Positions 34,593 to 47,070 of a DNA stretch of 64,000 nt are shown here, piece after piece (position 1 is the stretch's first letter; every line of letters starts with the position of its first letter). A program made the position numbers and the translations under genes. The notes below the pieces were generated by a model, which saw only the letters and a program-made list of their open reading frames with translations, had not been told where the DNA came from and ran no database searches. This stretch comes from Clarkia xantiana subsp. parviflora (lineage: Eukaryota; Streptophyta; Magnoliopsida; Myrtales; Onagraceae): positions 18,035,772 to 18,099,771 of the forward strand of contig JAPTYO010000010.1 of the NCBI GenBank assembly GCA_036873135.1, read 5' to 3'.

Positions 34593-35400
34593 ACTAAGTA
34601 TTAGATGGAAGGCTCTCTCTACGTATCTGCTTAAGGAAGGGTGCAAATCATCATAACTGAAGCACACTCCGACAAGTTTGGCTTGTGTGAGTGTCCGTGA
34701 CGTGCGTACATGATTGTCGGCCCGAAAAACCTACCTCACGCGAGCCCGATTTTGTTAAACCAAATTTTTTGTTTATTGCCAAAAATCGAATTTGGAAACA
34801 TAATGTTTTGTCAATATTGCAAAGCGAACTACTTTAATGATGTCCAGATACATTGCATAATGTTATTATGACAAGTGTATAATATATTGATACCAAATAT
34901 ATTTTATACGCGGTATATATTTGATGTATAATTTTATATACCAGAAAATATGTGCAGAAAATATTCTGAAAATATTCGGTCTCAATTAATCATCGTTGTG
35001 TATATAGAGAGATGGTATTTCTTCAGAAAAATGACACTACAAATTTCGAAATTCCTCTCTAGTTTATCCGAAAATCATGTTTGCTACTCCGAAATTTCTG
35101 GTCTGGAATTTACTACCATCAACTGCTCTTAGGTTTTGTTCTTGTTCCGAGATTATGTTCATCTGATTATTTTTCCTATCTGGATCTCACATTCTTGTTT
35201 GAGTTCATGTACTGTTCAGTTCGGTTGAACGAATTGTGTGCACGATTCGTATCAACGACACTGTTGTATCCTGGGAGGTGATCGTCGATTATTAAACCAC
35301 ATTGCATAAGCTGAGGGTGAGGTGGGGCGAAATTGTTTTAAGTAGACCGTGATCATCACAGACCTCAGTTAAAACTCTGTCTTTTCCATTCGGTTTACGA
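34593..35400 (+). repeat. Decayed LTR relic related to the solo LTR at 57352-58435
   Basis: Block by block it matches the reverse complement of 57560-58260: a TTAGATGGAAGGCTCTCTC-like start, then AAGTTTGGCTTGTGTGAGTG, the GACGTGCGTACA block, ATCCTGGGAGGTGATCG near 35268, and GGGGCGAAATTGTTTTAAG near 35325. The differences are many, and no target duplication was found. Confidence 0.65.
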
Positions 35401-36388
35401 ACCGCAATTTCGGTTTTCATACACATATAGATTACTGTTAATTGTATGTTAATTACCAAATAATAATTAATTAAATTTTTGTCCTACATACTACAGAATT
35501 ATTATTTTTACCTTGTATTAACTAACAAAAACTAATTAATTCAACAAAATATACTTTCAGCTGGTCTTTACCGATCTTTACTATCTTTATTTCCTTCATT
35601 CTAGAACCATCACTAACTAAATCAACCAATGTAGAAGATCTCTTTTGCATGTGTTTGTTGGGATGCTGGTATTTCCCTACTTCCCTGACGACTGTCTAGT
35701 TTACTTTCCCATTAGCATGTGTTTTCTCCTAGCTACGGTTATCAGTTTGTTTGTTTGTATCTTTGTGTGTTCCAATTAATATGTTACTTTACAAACAAAA
35801 AAAAAAACCTCTTTAGAAAATGATAAGCTACATAATTTAAAAAAATAAATAAAAATTAACATGTGTAACCTGGCCAATTATAAATTAATACGCTGCTCTA
35901 TTTACAAAACCCCAATCAACGTCTAGATCTTAGCTGGAGGCACTCTATCATCGTGCTGCTCCATCTTGAACCTTAGTCAATATCTAGTACTTGACTCGGG
36001 AGCAACTGTCATCATTCGACATCACCAATAATCCTCTAAGCAACAATGACCATCCACCACGAGCACGACGGTGTCCGTCTCGACGCCCGATACTCTCTCT
36101 AATGTCCCAACATAATAATGCGGAATAGCGATTTATGGATCGATTCATGGTTAACGGGGCGGTTCTGAACAGAAATCTATAAATCTTTACATTTATTATA
36201 TATTTCACTGATTCTTCTATTCATTCATTCTCTAAAATTCAATTTTAATTTTTATGCTAGTTTCTAATTTAAGTTTTCGAAGGGAATTATGGAGCCCAAC
36301 CTGGGTCAGTACCTTTGGGCAGATCCTAAATGCGCGGTGGTTAAGGAAAGGAATTAATATTGGATACTGCCAATTCAATTCAATTCAA
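35401..36388. other. AT-rich spacer
   Basis: No gene or recognisable element seen. Short frames on the minus strand (35984-36208) look accidental. Confidence 0.45.
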
Positions 36389-37262
36389 CTAGCCACTAAC
36401 CCCGCGCACCGCGCGGGATAAAAAAATCCAAACTAAAAAAAAAACTGAAAACTATTTTTATTAATGTATTGAATACTCAATTATACCAACATAGAAGTAT
36501 TAATTTAATTAAAATATTTAATATACTAATTATTTAAAATATTTCATAGTTGTGAATTATCAACATTATATATGGTTTTTTATAAGAAAATATACTTTGT
36601 ATAACTAATATAATATAAACTTATACTTTTAAATTTTACTCATTTTTGTTTATTAGTAATTTTAATTTTATTATTGTTTAAATTGGGTAGCATGTATCTA
36701 TTAATAACATGCATATTACACATAGAATAAGTTAATTCTAATAATAATTTAATTAAAAAAGTTCTAAACTTAAATTAACGAATATATATATTAAGTAAGT
36801 AAGTAAGTAAATTAAAATGACATAAAACAAATTAAAATCACTGTTATATATATATATATATTATATTTGAATAATATAAAAATATATAGAATGATATCTT
36901 TGATAACTATTTATTAATAATTTTATGTAATGAAAAAATTATTTTTTAAATATTATTTATTTTTTTAGAATTATATAATTTTTAATGAATAAAATTTATT
37001 TAAATAAACAAACATAAAATCAGTTGGCAACACTAAAATATTTATTAGACACAATATTATATATATAATACACAATTTAGTGTGAGTGCGATTAACTTTA
37101 GGGTTTAGTTGTCTATATATGGTATATTATTATTATTCAAAATTTAGAAAGAAGCTAATAACATATTGAAAATTCTAAAGTTAAATTGATGAATATATAT
37201 GATATATTATATCATATATATTAATTTTTAATTACATAAAAATAAATAATTTAAAATCAAGG

Positions 37263-37320
<58 letters not shown>

Positions 37321-38184
37321 TAGAACAGTTACTTTGATAAATACTCATAGTTTATTACTATTTATATGTAACAAAATATTAATTATTTGTTTAAAATTAT
37401 ATACAATTTTTAATTAATAAAATTTATTAAACTAAACAAATATAAAATCAATCAGACAATACTAAAATATTTATTAGATAAACCAAAATATAGCCATATA
37501 TATAATACAAAATTTAGTGTGAGTGTGATTAGTTTTAGGGTTTAGTTGTCCATATATATCATATATATTATATTATTATTATTTTCAAAATTTTGAAAGA
37601 ATAGCTAATAGCCAAAAGATATAAATATCTTATATTGTTTATTGTGTATATATTACTTAGCAGTTTATGAAAATTTCGCAGTCGAACTCTATATGTTTAT
37701 CATTTGAATATAAACTTTTCATCCTATTTTTCTTTATTTATGTAGAGATTAAAATATAATACATTTTTAAAATATGCAGTTAGTAAATTTTTTATATTTA
37801 AATCTTTAGAGCCCTAATTAAATTAGGAAACGATAACTGAGAAAGATGCATACATATCACTCGGAGAATTTAATATATTTAAAAAATATGAGATCACAAA
37901 AAAAATTAATCAATAATTAATTTATACCAAAAAATATCTAAAAAGTATTAAATACGTAAATATTTTTAAATATATATTAATATAAAAAAATTAAAGGCTA
38001 AAGAAAATCCTAAAATCAAAAGATTCTGAAATTACAATAAATGAACCATAAAATCTCTCTTGGCAAAAAAAATCATAAAATTAAAATTGAAATCTATGGA
38101 ACCATAGACAGAACCCAACCGCAACAATAAAACAAAAGAATGGAACATATAACAAATAATAATAATAGTAACCTTAATCATACC

Positions 38185-38255
<71 letters not shown>

Positions 38256-38459
38256 GCAAACATTCTGTTTTTACTACGGAGGGCGTGGGTGAAGTAAAAG
38301 AGTAGCAGTGAAGCACATAAGTAGATTGATTCACTTTTTTAGCATCTAATCTCGTACGATCCGACTTTTGTAATGTAACGAATCCATTGATTCTCTTCTC
38401 CCCTGTTTTGTTTTTTTTTTTACTTCTAACGACTCTTCTCTGCAACCTTGGAATATATT

Positions 38460-38507
<48 letters not shown>

Positions 38508-39486
38508 TATTGTGTATTCTTGTTAAGTTATGTGTGAACTTTTTTAATTATTGTGAATTTTTTTTTTTTAATTTACTTAGAATAAGAGATAAATATTTTT
38601 TAAAATCCGCAGTAAAATAATATTTTGTAAAAATAAAATAACACTACATACCTTTGTTATTACATTAATATATACGGAGAAGGGGCTCAATAGTATAATC
38701 AACAAATTACACAACCTATCAAAAAATGATGAAAATAATCGTTGGTTATAGAAACTCAATTGATGAACCATAACAATAATAAAAACAATAATAACGATAT
38801 GTAATTACAAAGTCACATAAAGTACCAAAAAACTAACATCCATCGAAATCGAGCGAACATCAAGATATTAGATATGTGTTAATGTATTCATCGCCACCAT
38901 CAAAGAATTAGGAGTAGATGACAAACAACAATGTACAAAAGAGTGAGGCTGTGGTTTAATTGACCACTAAGTTGTCTTTAGTGTTGTATATATATTATCT
39001 CTTGCGTGTGCTAGCTAGGTGTATTTATATAATAGTTAAGGTAACAAACACAATATTTAGTTGTATATATTATTTTTGCCAATTATATATAATACATAAT
39101 AAGAATGCTTAAATTTAGGATAATAGTATTATATATATGTTGTATATACGTAGAAACCAATAGTTTCTTAACCTTTCGAAACTATATTATTTATTAATTT
39201 TTCTTTACCAAATATACGCTCTTTACGTGGCGGTCTACGGTCTTCCGGAACCAAACTGTATAGATAATGAATTTAAATGGTAACTTTTATTTAATTTGTT
39301 TCTTTATATTGCGTAGAGACCAAAATAGGAGATAAAAATACTTCTTAATTTTCAATCAATCAATATTACGTATCTAAATTTAGAGAACCCTATTAAATTC
39401 CGATTAAATTAGGCAACGCTGACTGGACAAATTGTCCACGTGTCAACCAGAGGGCTTCCGATGCCGAATTAATATAATATAGTAGA
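36389..39486 (-). mobile_element. Non-autonomous Helitron (3098 bp)
   Basis: On the minus strand it starts TCTACTATATTATATTAATT (complement ending at 39486) and ends CTAG at 36389. A GC-rich hairpin (CCCGCGC, 3-base loop, GCGCGGG; 36401-36417) lies about eight bases before the CTAG. The host bases are A before TC and T after CTAG, the AT target known for Helitrons. No Rep/helicase is encoded. The interior is AT-rich with (TA)n (37267-37316, 38191-38251) and (AAT)n (38462-38508) tracts and a diverged internal duplication (36990-37200 with 37430-37610). Confidence 0.85.
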
Positions 39487-40256
39487 TTCTTCCAAGCTGC
39501 TAACATAAATTAACTTGGAGATGCATGGCGTGCGTTACACTTTCCCCTCTCCCCTAGGCTAGCCTAGAATCATTAATGCTTCCTTTGGAGATAAACCATC
39601 GCATCCTCCCATAATACTAGGTGCTGACCCTGCGCTACGCGCAGGATTACCTGTTAAACTGTAAATTTAATATTTATGTATAATATTGGACCCAGCAAAA
39701 ATCTAATATTTATAAACACTCTATAAACAATTATGAAGAAACATATAATTTCTGGAAAGGGAAACCTGAAACTATAAACCCTTAGCTGTCCCTTGCAAGA
39801 TTATGGAGTCACTTTGCAATTGCGAATCAAGAGAATATCATTTCCCGTAATAAATGGTATCTAAACTTAAAACACAAATGATTAAGAATAAAACACAAAT
39901 GACTAAGAATACAAATTGATCCTTTAATCCATACTATAGCTACATAATTTGAACCTATTGTAAATTGTAATGCCATAGTTGGATCGTCCACTTATACTAT
40001 AAGAACAAAGGGAATGGGTCCTCACCTAAATCCCGAGAAAAAGTTAATCATTAACCAAAACCCTGAACTCTAAATTCGCGCATGGTATTGTCAGGTGATG
40101 GAGCAGTCCCCGCGCGGGGTTATATGTTACGTACCTATAGTTGATAAACAGTAATAAATTATTATTAGTATAATATATACTTGATAAAATTGTACTTAAT
40201 TATTTATTTATATATCAAAGAATTAATTATGACAGTCTAGTTGTTGAATTGCGAAT

Positions 40257-42568
40257 TTAGTAAGTAATGAATATGAATACAATAATTAAATTAATTAATA
40301 AATAAATGATAATAACCATACAGTTGTTCAACATATAGATAGCTATCACTGGCATTGTAGCACACCGTTCATGTCCAGTTGGATGCACAGGGATCTCCAC
40401 TGTTCCAGTTAGATTTTCGTAAGGATACTTTAGGCTTTTCCATATCTCCTTCAACTGCAGCAAGAGCAAAACAAAGTTAGATTAGATATAGCTAACCAAA
40501 TCTACTGCAACATTCATCCAATGGAAAAAAAAAATAAAGGGTAAGATACACAATTAAGTGCCTGAAAAGTTAAATTTTTCCAAGCCACATTAGGTATCTG
40601 TGGAAGCTGGGGTAGATAGTTTTTGGACGACCAAGTCCATATTGCATGTCCAATGTCACGATCAAATATCTTGTTCTTATCCTGCTTAAACATCCCAGCA
40701 TATATGTACCCCCTCAAGAATAAATTGTAATCTTCCCACAATTTCACAACAATATTCTTCCGTATATCTATGGTTCCTCCTTCCTTCTTTGCTAGCTCTT
40801 TTGCTGATAGATGCATAATAAAGAAAATGCTACAATGATTACTTTTGATGAGAAATACCGTAATGGTTGATGCGTGCATTAAAATAAGCATATATGATCT
40901 CTTTGGTAGCAAGAAGCTCACAAAAAGATAACAGCTACAAACTTACTCTCCAATATCAGTGCAGGAACAGCTCATTTGGCAGATATTACAACCTTCATCA
41001 CGATTCATTAAGAGGAATAAACTACTCATCTTCAACTCTTCTCCATTACTTCTTGTCTATCACTCGGTTTGATGATCGAAGAGATCCATTGGAAACAAAG
41101 TACGTTATGCTTCTATCCTTTTCTGAATGATACATCTCTCAAGCTCAGTTGTTTCTCAGAAGGCATTTGAGTAGTTAGTCTAGAATAGAAACAGCCACAT
41201 CATTTCCTTAAGTGCAAGAAGGAATCTAATGAGACACTAATTATAGAAACGAAAAGAAAAAAATAGCTTTACTACCTCATATAAAAAAGGCATTTGACTT
41301 CGAGAAGCACTCTTGACAGCATCTTGCTGCTTCCTAGATCCATGAGTACACATGGCATAAGAAGGTAAGTGTAAGTATGATCTTGGCATACCTAAAAGCA
41401 ATTTCAAATGCCATCTTAGATTAAAAAAAAAAGTCAAACAAAGAAACAACGGTGATCATTGAACATTTGTGGAGGGAGCATCATCTTTAATAGCTACAAC
41501 ACAACAAAGAAAATAAAAATGAAAGATCGAACATGAAAGGAAATCACTTTTATGGCATCACTGATTCTTTGCATTTCTAACTATAAGGTTTCAACTGAGC
41601 CATGTATGTGAACCAAACAAATATTACTCAAGATTCAAATCGATTCATGAGCATTGTAAAAAGACCTAGCTATCATTCTTATGCTTCAACTTATTACCAT
41701 GAGTTGGAGCACATCATATAATAGCGTAAAAAACTCATATCCTTTCTAAAGAATGGACCCATATAAAAGTAACTAATCACCTCAATTATATTGAGTAGAT
41801 TTAACAACATACCTCGCATTCAATAACTCGCACTCAATACCTCACATTCAACTTATAAGCCTAGCATAGAGGACACCCACAAACTTAACACATGCTGTCA
41901 TTCCCTTTAATGTTGGTAAAATAATGGACTATGTGGTTCTCATCAAGAAGAACATGTATATCTTCGTATAAAGCTAGAAAATGAAGAGTATTTGACCATC
42001 AATTGTTGACGTACCAGCATTTGCACACCATGAGGAACTAACAAATGAGACATGGAAAAATATGGAAGGCAAACTTAATGTAATCAATTAGCGAAATTTT
42101 CATTAACGAAAAATGAAAAATACCCCTAAGTGAATCAACAGTCTGATTGATAAAGAAACTCAGATACTTGGGCATCAATCTAATTTTTCATTAAGCATGA
42201 TAATTGCACCTTGAGGAAAGCTACCGAAGCGACAGTAAATAATGCTGTAACCGAGGGATGACTTTGTAACAAATCTGAAATGCTGATTCATGGCTGATTC
42301 TGGGTTATAACTCTTCGGTTGAAGCTACAGTTCAGCTCCACCCATCCACCATTTGTTCAGCTCCACCCATTGTCTGCCATCTAACCCGCCCTAGCAACCC
42401 AATTTTGTAGCCAATCTTCCTCCCCTTAATAATGACATTTCCAAAAAAAACATTATATATGTATACACCGACAACTTTATTTGTTCCTTGCTTAACAAAA
42501 ATTTGCATGTCATACGGTGCTCGTTCTTCCATTAGATATCTGCAGTCATAAATATCCATACTTGTCAA
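40257..42568 (-). pseudogene. Exon-like fragments of an unidentified gene inside the second Helitron
   Basis: Several minus-strand stretches have protein-like composition without repeats. 42332-42568 begins MTSMDIYDCRYLMEERAPYD. 41290-41400 gives RSYLHLPSYAMCTHGSRKQQ. 40560-40815 gives AKELAKKEGGTIDIRKNIVV and then a Trp-rich stretch, after a possible AG acceptor. 40320-40456 gives LKEIWKSLKYPYENLTGTVE. Their order and spacing suggest a captured multi-exon fragment, which Helitrons are known to carry. I do not recognise the donor gene. Frames are broken between the pieces unless introns are assumed. Confidence 0.4.
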
Positions 42569-43970
42569 TTTCTATTTTGTATACATCTTTGATACTAATT
42601 AATACCCATAATCTTCATTTCAATCTAGGTTACAACAAATTAGAGACAATACCCATCACCAAATCACTAAACTACATCATAGGATGAAAAATGATCTTAC
42701 TTTTCAAGAACCCACCTGATGTATTTCTTGAAAATTATTTTTCTTGAGCTAAATTAAGCCTATAATTCCCTATTTTCTGGAATCAGCCAAACCTGCCCAA
42801 AGCAACGGAGACTGAATTCAACGTGAGAAGAGAGAGGCCCCTTCGTGAATTCATACATGTAGCCCATCCAGCAGCAGCACCCATCTCTGCCTCCCCTCGT
42901 ATCTTGGAATCCCGTGTCGATGACTCCCTCAGAACGCCCGCCCGATCTTGGAGTCTGATTTTGAAGTGAAGAGTCTGAAGAGTTGGAGCCCCGTCTGTTA
43001 AAGCAAATGGAATTGAATTCAGTAGATTGTAACCGATAACCAATTGAATTTAAGGAATTGAAACTTAAATGAATTGAATTGAACTCACTCAATGTAAGGA
43101 ATTGAAACGTAATAGGCGAGCGAACATAACAGCGAAGAATCGAGCAAAAAGAGCGAGCGCTTAATGGAGCGGACCGAGCAAGTACGTGTCATACATCGAG
43201 TGATTTGAGAAGCTGACGTGGCAAAACCATACTCCTCCCTTATCTCTCCTCTTGCCTTATTATATATATATCCATACTTGTCAATTTCTATTTTGTATAC
43301 ATCTTTGATACTAATTAATACCCATAATCTTCATTTCAATCTAGGTTACAACAAATTAGAGACAATACCCATCACCAAATCACTAAACTACATCATAGGA
43401 TGAAAAATGATCTTACTTTTCAAGAACCCACCTGATGTATTTCTTGAAAATTATTTTTCTTGAGCTAAATTAAGCCTATAATTCCCTATTTTCTGGAATC
43501 AGCCAAACCTGCCCAAAGCAACGGAGACTGAATTCAACGTGAGAAGAGAGAGGCCCCTTCGTGAATTCATACATGTAGCCCATCCAGCAGCAGCACCCAT
43601 CTCTGCCTCCCCTCGTATCTTGGAATCCCGTGTCGATGACTCCCTCAGAACGCCCGCCCGATCTTGGAGTCTGATTTTGAAGTGAAGAGTCTGAAGAGTT
43701 GGAGCCCCGTCTGTTAAAGCAAATGGAATTGAATTCAGTAGATTGTAACCGATAACCAATTGAATTTAAGGAATTGAAACTTAAATGAATTGAATTGAAC
43801 TCACTCAATGTAAGGAATTGAAACGTAATAGGCGAGCGAACATAACAGCGAAGAATCGAGCAAAAAGAGCGAGCGCTTAATGGAGCGGACCGAGCAAGTA
43901 CGTGTCATACAGCGAGTGATTTGAGAAGCTGACGTGGCAAAACCATACTCCTCCCTTATCTCTCCTCTTG

Positions 43971-43984
<14 letters not shown>
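42553..43984. repeat. Near-perfect tandem duplication, 716-bp unit, 2 copies
   Basis: Everything from TATCCATACTTGTCAATTTC at 42553 recurs 716 bp later, including identical frames on the minus strand (42760-43092 and 43476-43808). By eye I see one substitution (near 43197 versus 43913) plus different lengths of the TA tract that ends each copy. The duplicated part is the 5' terminal segment of the Helitron. Confidence 0.95.
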
Positions 43985-44011
<27 letters not shown>

Positions 44012-44020
44012 TAGAATAGA

Positions 44021-46620
44021 TATGGCTGGGAATGGGAATGTTAGCTTTGACTTGAGCTTGCTAAAAGTTAATAAATATAACAATCTTATTCGCTCCTCCT
44101 CCAACTCTTATAATTAAGACAAACTCATTAACCAAACTTATATAAGTACACTAGGCCTACCTAATATTGTTAAACCCATTGGGCTATAATATTCTCCTCG
44201 TTTGTTGGGCTTTTAGCCTAAGAGCTTAGGAGGCCTCAATTGAGCTGTCCCATTCTGAGCCCATGAAACTTGTTTATTCGCTGGCTCCATAATTCTTTAT
44301 TTTCGCGTTGATATTTTTCAATAATTTTTTTTCTATATTTTTTCGGAATATTTAGAATTTTTATTTAATAATAATTAAAAAAAATATAAAAAAAACAAAC
44401 AAATAATACAAATGTCTTGTGCTTGTGCGGAAGAAGACACTCAAATGTGCTTATGTAAGAGACATATCCTCAATTTTGCACCCATGTGCTTGGTGGGGTC
44501 CTCTCAAAAGTATTGAATGTCGTTTTGATTTTATACCTATATATGTTACCCAAATTTGGGTATCATATTTTAATGGCTTTCAAAATGTTGCCCATAGTGG
44601 GCACATTTTGTCAAAATGAAAGTCATTTTGGCTTTTGACTATCAATATTAGGTACCATAGTAGAAGTCCTTAGAAGGCCTTATATATCCCACAAGCATGA
44701 TTCCCGACTTCACCTACCTGCGATCGACTAAAAAATGGCACAATACTCTAATATTCATTACAAGAAATCTATTCGTTTGTGAAAAAATTATTTTAAAGGT
44801 ATATAAACCTATGGGTGATACTAGAGCATGTGAAAAAAACTGTGAAAAATCTATAGAAAGCATTTCTAGTCCACATGGCAATGCATAACAACATTCTCTT
44901 TCCATTTTATGAACAATAATTACTTGACATGTGTCACTTGACAACTTTCTATGGATTTTTCACTAAAAATTTCACACTTTAAGGATTTACCCTAAACCTA
45001 TTTATACAAGAATGTTTAAAATTCCTTACAAATACAACATTAAAAAAATTTCTTAGGGACTGACTCATAATAAAAGACTTACTAGAAATATATGAGTAAA
45101 TCTTTACAAATTTTTAAGTGTTGTAAGAAATTACCACGAAATTTAATAAATTCATTAAAAACTCTTATAATTTGTGCTTCCATTGGAAAAAAAACGTGAC
45201 AGATTATCAATTTTTTTATATTAATTTAATTTTTTCAGGGAGCTTAGGTGGCATACAGTAGTAACTACATAATAGGAAGATGGTAGCATTTCTTCTCACT
45301 TGCATGATAAACTTTTAATATTACGCAATTCTAAAGTAAAATATATAGTTATATTCGACTTAGTCTTTTAAAGTTTTATTATTTACTATATTTGCCATTC
45401 TAATTTTTTTTTTTTAATGTTTTGGCCAAACTCTAATTTATGCTACTAATTGATTGCTCAAAAATGCCGAATTATGAATACTTTAATATTCAATTTTCTC
45501 AAAGAAGTTAGGTGGCATGCAGTAGTAGCTACATAAGAAGAAGATGGTAGCCTTTCTTCTTAAGTTAACACACGCATGATCAACTTGTAATATTATGCAA
45601 TTCTAGATCAACTACAAGAAATCTTGACATATGTAATTATTTGCAATGATATGTAACATTATTTGTAAGGGAATAATGATGAAAATCTCTTACAAATATA
45701 ATATTTAATTTTTTTTTAAAGGAATGACTCCTAATAATAAACTTGGCTAGAAGCTTTCTTAAAAAAACCTTTACAAAATTTTAAGTTTTTTAAAAAATTT
45801 CTCTCAAAACATTATAAATCTCTAGAAAATTCTTATAATTTGTGAGTGATTAGTTCTCTTAAAAAATGCCGTCAGAAATTACCAATTTTTTTATAGTGAT
45901 CTAAAATATATAATTATCTTCAAACCTTTTCATTTAAAGTGTTATATTTACTTGTTCCGATTTTTATTTATTTAAAAATTATTTACATTATAAACTCTAC
46001 TTTATGACCCTACTACCATAAATAAATTCCTGACGTCGTCTCTGCTTGTGATTGGCCCGAAAATGCCAAATCATGAATATTCTAAAATTCAATTTTCTCA
46101 TGGAGGTAAGGTGGCATGCAATAGCTAGGTAATAAGAGGAAGATGATGGTAGCTATTCTTGTTTGAAACTTGTAGGATCATCATTTGATGAGATATGCAA
46201 ATTTATATAAGTTATATATTTATGATTTAAAAACTTAAAAACAATCCGAAGTATAAGTCAATTTGCGATTTGATGTTTTAACTCTCTTTTTTTGTTGCGA
46301 TTTTATGTACATAGTATCATATATGTTATTTTCCCACTTTTTCAATTATGACGTAAAATTGACATAGCAATAAAAATATATTATTTTCCTTCCTTTTTTT
46401 TTTTTTTTTTGCAATGCGATCTGCAGAGTACTATATTTGATGCTTCAACTTTTCCGTCTAATTTTGGTTTAAAATTGGTGTTTTTAAGCAATAAAAACAT
46501 GTTGCTTTCCGCTTTTTTGAAATATCGGATTGTTGCTCACGGTTTTTATATATATATTTTTTGATACTTTGAATATCGAATCATAGTTGAGAAACTAAAT
46601 CGCAACATTATTTAACCGTA
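44021..46620. other. AT-rich spacer with a diverged tandem repeat
   Basis: No gene seen. The word TTAGGTGGCATGCAGTAGTA, with changes, occurs near 45246, 45510 and 46107. 45005-45200 resembles 45650-45860 (TCTTACAAATATAA... and CTTATAATTTGTG). This suggests a repeated unit of about 600 bp, with part of it present a third time. Confidence 0.55.
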
Positions 46621-46780
46621 TATATTTATAAAGATTTTCGATTACTCTTCATTTATAAGAGAGTCATGAGTCAGCTATCAGATCTACTCCTGACATTCTT
46701 CTTCATGTTATTTATATATGTTAACTTGATCTGATGGGTAGATATAATATGTAGAGTTTCTAGTCTCTTTTAATTTGCTC

Positions 46781-46787
46781 TATAAAA
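46781..46787 (+). promoter_or_regulatory. TATA box of the MIR858 gene
   Basis: GCTCTATAAAAACAAGC is a canonical plant TATA context. It lies about 97 bp before the precursor stem, leaving room for a start site near 46812-46815 and a pyrimidine-rich leader (46829-46860). Confidence 0.65.
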
Positions 46788-46877
46788 ACAAGCATCCATC
46801 TCGATCATAACACTTAATTATCTCATGCAACGTCTTCTTCTCCTTAATTAATTCTTCTAATTCCTTAAGAGAGTGCA

Positions 46878-47070
46878 AATGGTGAGTGGTTTCCATGCCG
46901 GCATTGTCAAGCCAACAGTCCCCTTTAGCAGCAGGGTTTCTTAGTTTCGTTGTCTGTTCGACCTTGATTCGTTTCGTTTCTAGGCAAAATCAAGGTTGGA
47001 CAGCCATCGAAATTGAGATGCGAGCAAAAATGAGCTATTTGCTTGACAACGTTTTGCATGGAGACTAGGC
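46878..47070 (+). ncRNA. MIR858: MIR858 precursor (miR858 on the 5' arm)
   Basis: The 21 bases 46945-46965 (starting TTTCGTTGTCTGTTCG, ending ACCTT) equal the mature ath-miR858a sequence as I know it. The segment folds: 46992-47012 pairs with them at 17 Watson-Crick, 2 G:U and 2 mismatched positions, and with a two-base offset the likely star strand is 46994-47014. The loop is about 26 bases (46966-46991). Pairing continues outward: TTCCATGC and ATTGTCAAGC in the 5' arm (46890-46912) meet GCTTGACAACG and GCATGGAGA in the 3' arm (47041-47065), giving a stem of about 90 bases per arm with bulges. miR858 is known to guide cleavage of R2R3-MYB mRNAs and so to control flavonoid and phenylpropanoid synthesis. 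A TATA box stands at 46781. It lies convergent to the MFT-like gene. Confidence 0.9.

Larger units (their letters stand above)
39617..44020 (-). mobile_element. Second non-autonomous Helitron (about 4.4 kb) with tandem duplication at its 5' end
   Basis: The minus-strand 3' end is CTAG at 39617-39620, preceded by a hairpin of the same build as in the first Helitron (CCTGCGC, loop TAC, GCGCAGG; 39629-39645), and the next host base is T. The 5' end is most likely the TCTATTCTATCTATATATAT whose first base is at 44020; an alternative TC start lies at 44011. GCCACGTCAGC soon after the 5' end is also common in plant Helitrons. It carries exon-like pieces of unknown origin and a 716-bp duplication. 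Confidence 0.75.

Noticed and set aside
38387..38620. Frame with a run of Asn, and minus-strand frame ending in Ile-Tyr repeats (38185-38445)
   Set aside because: Translations of (AAT)n and (TA)n microsatellites.
42783..43043. 86-codon minus-strand frames repeated at 43499-43759 as duplicated genes
   Set aside because: They are part of the 716-bp DNA duplication; no family is recognised and no splice or promoter context supports them.
46886..47068. 60-codon frame across the MIR858 precursor
   Set aside because: It starts at a GTG and crosses both arms and the loop of the hairpin; the pairing explains the sequence better than a peptide does.
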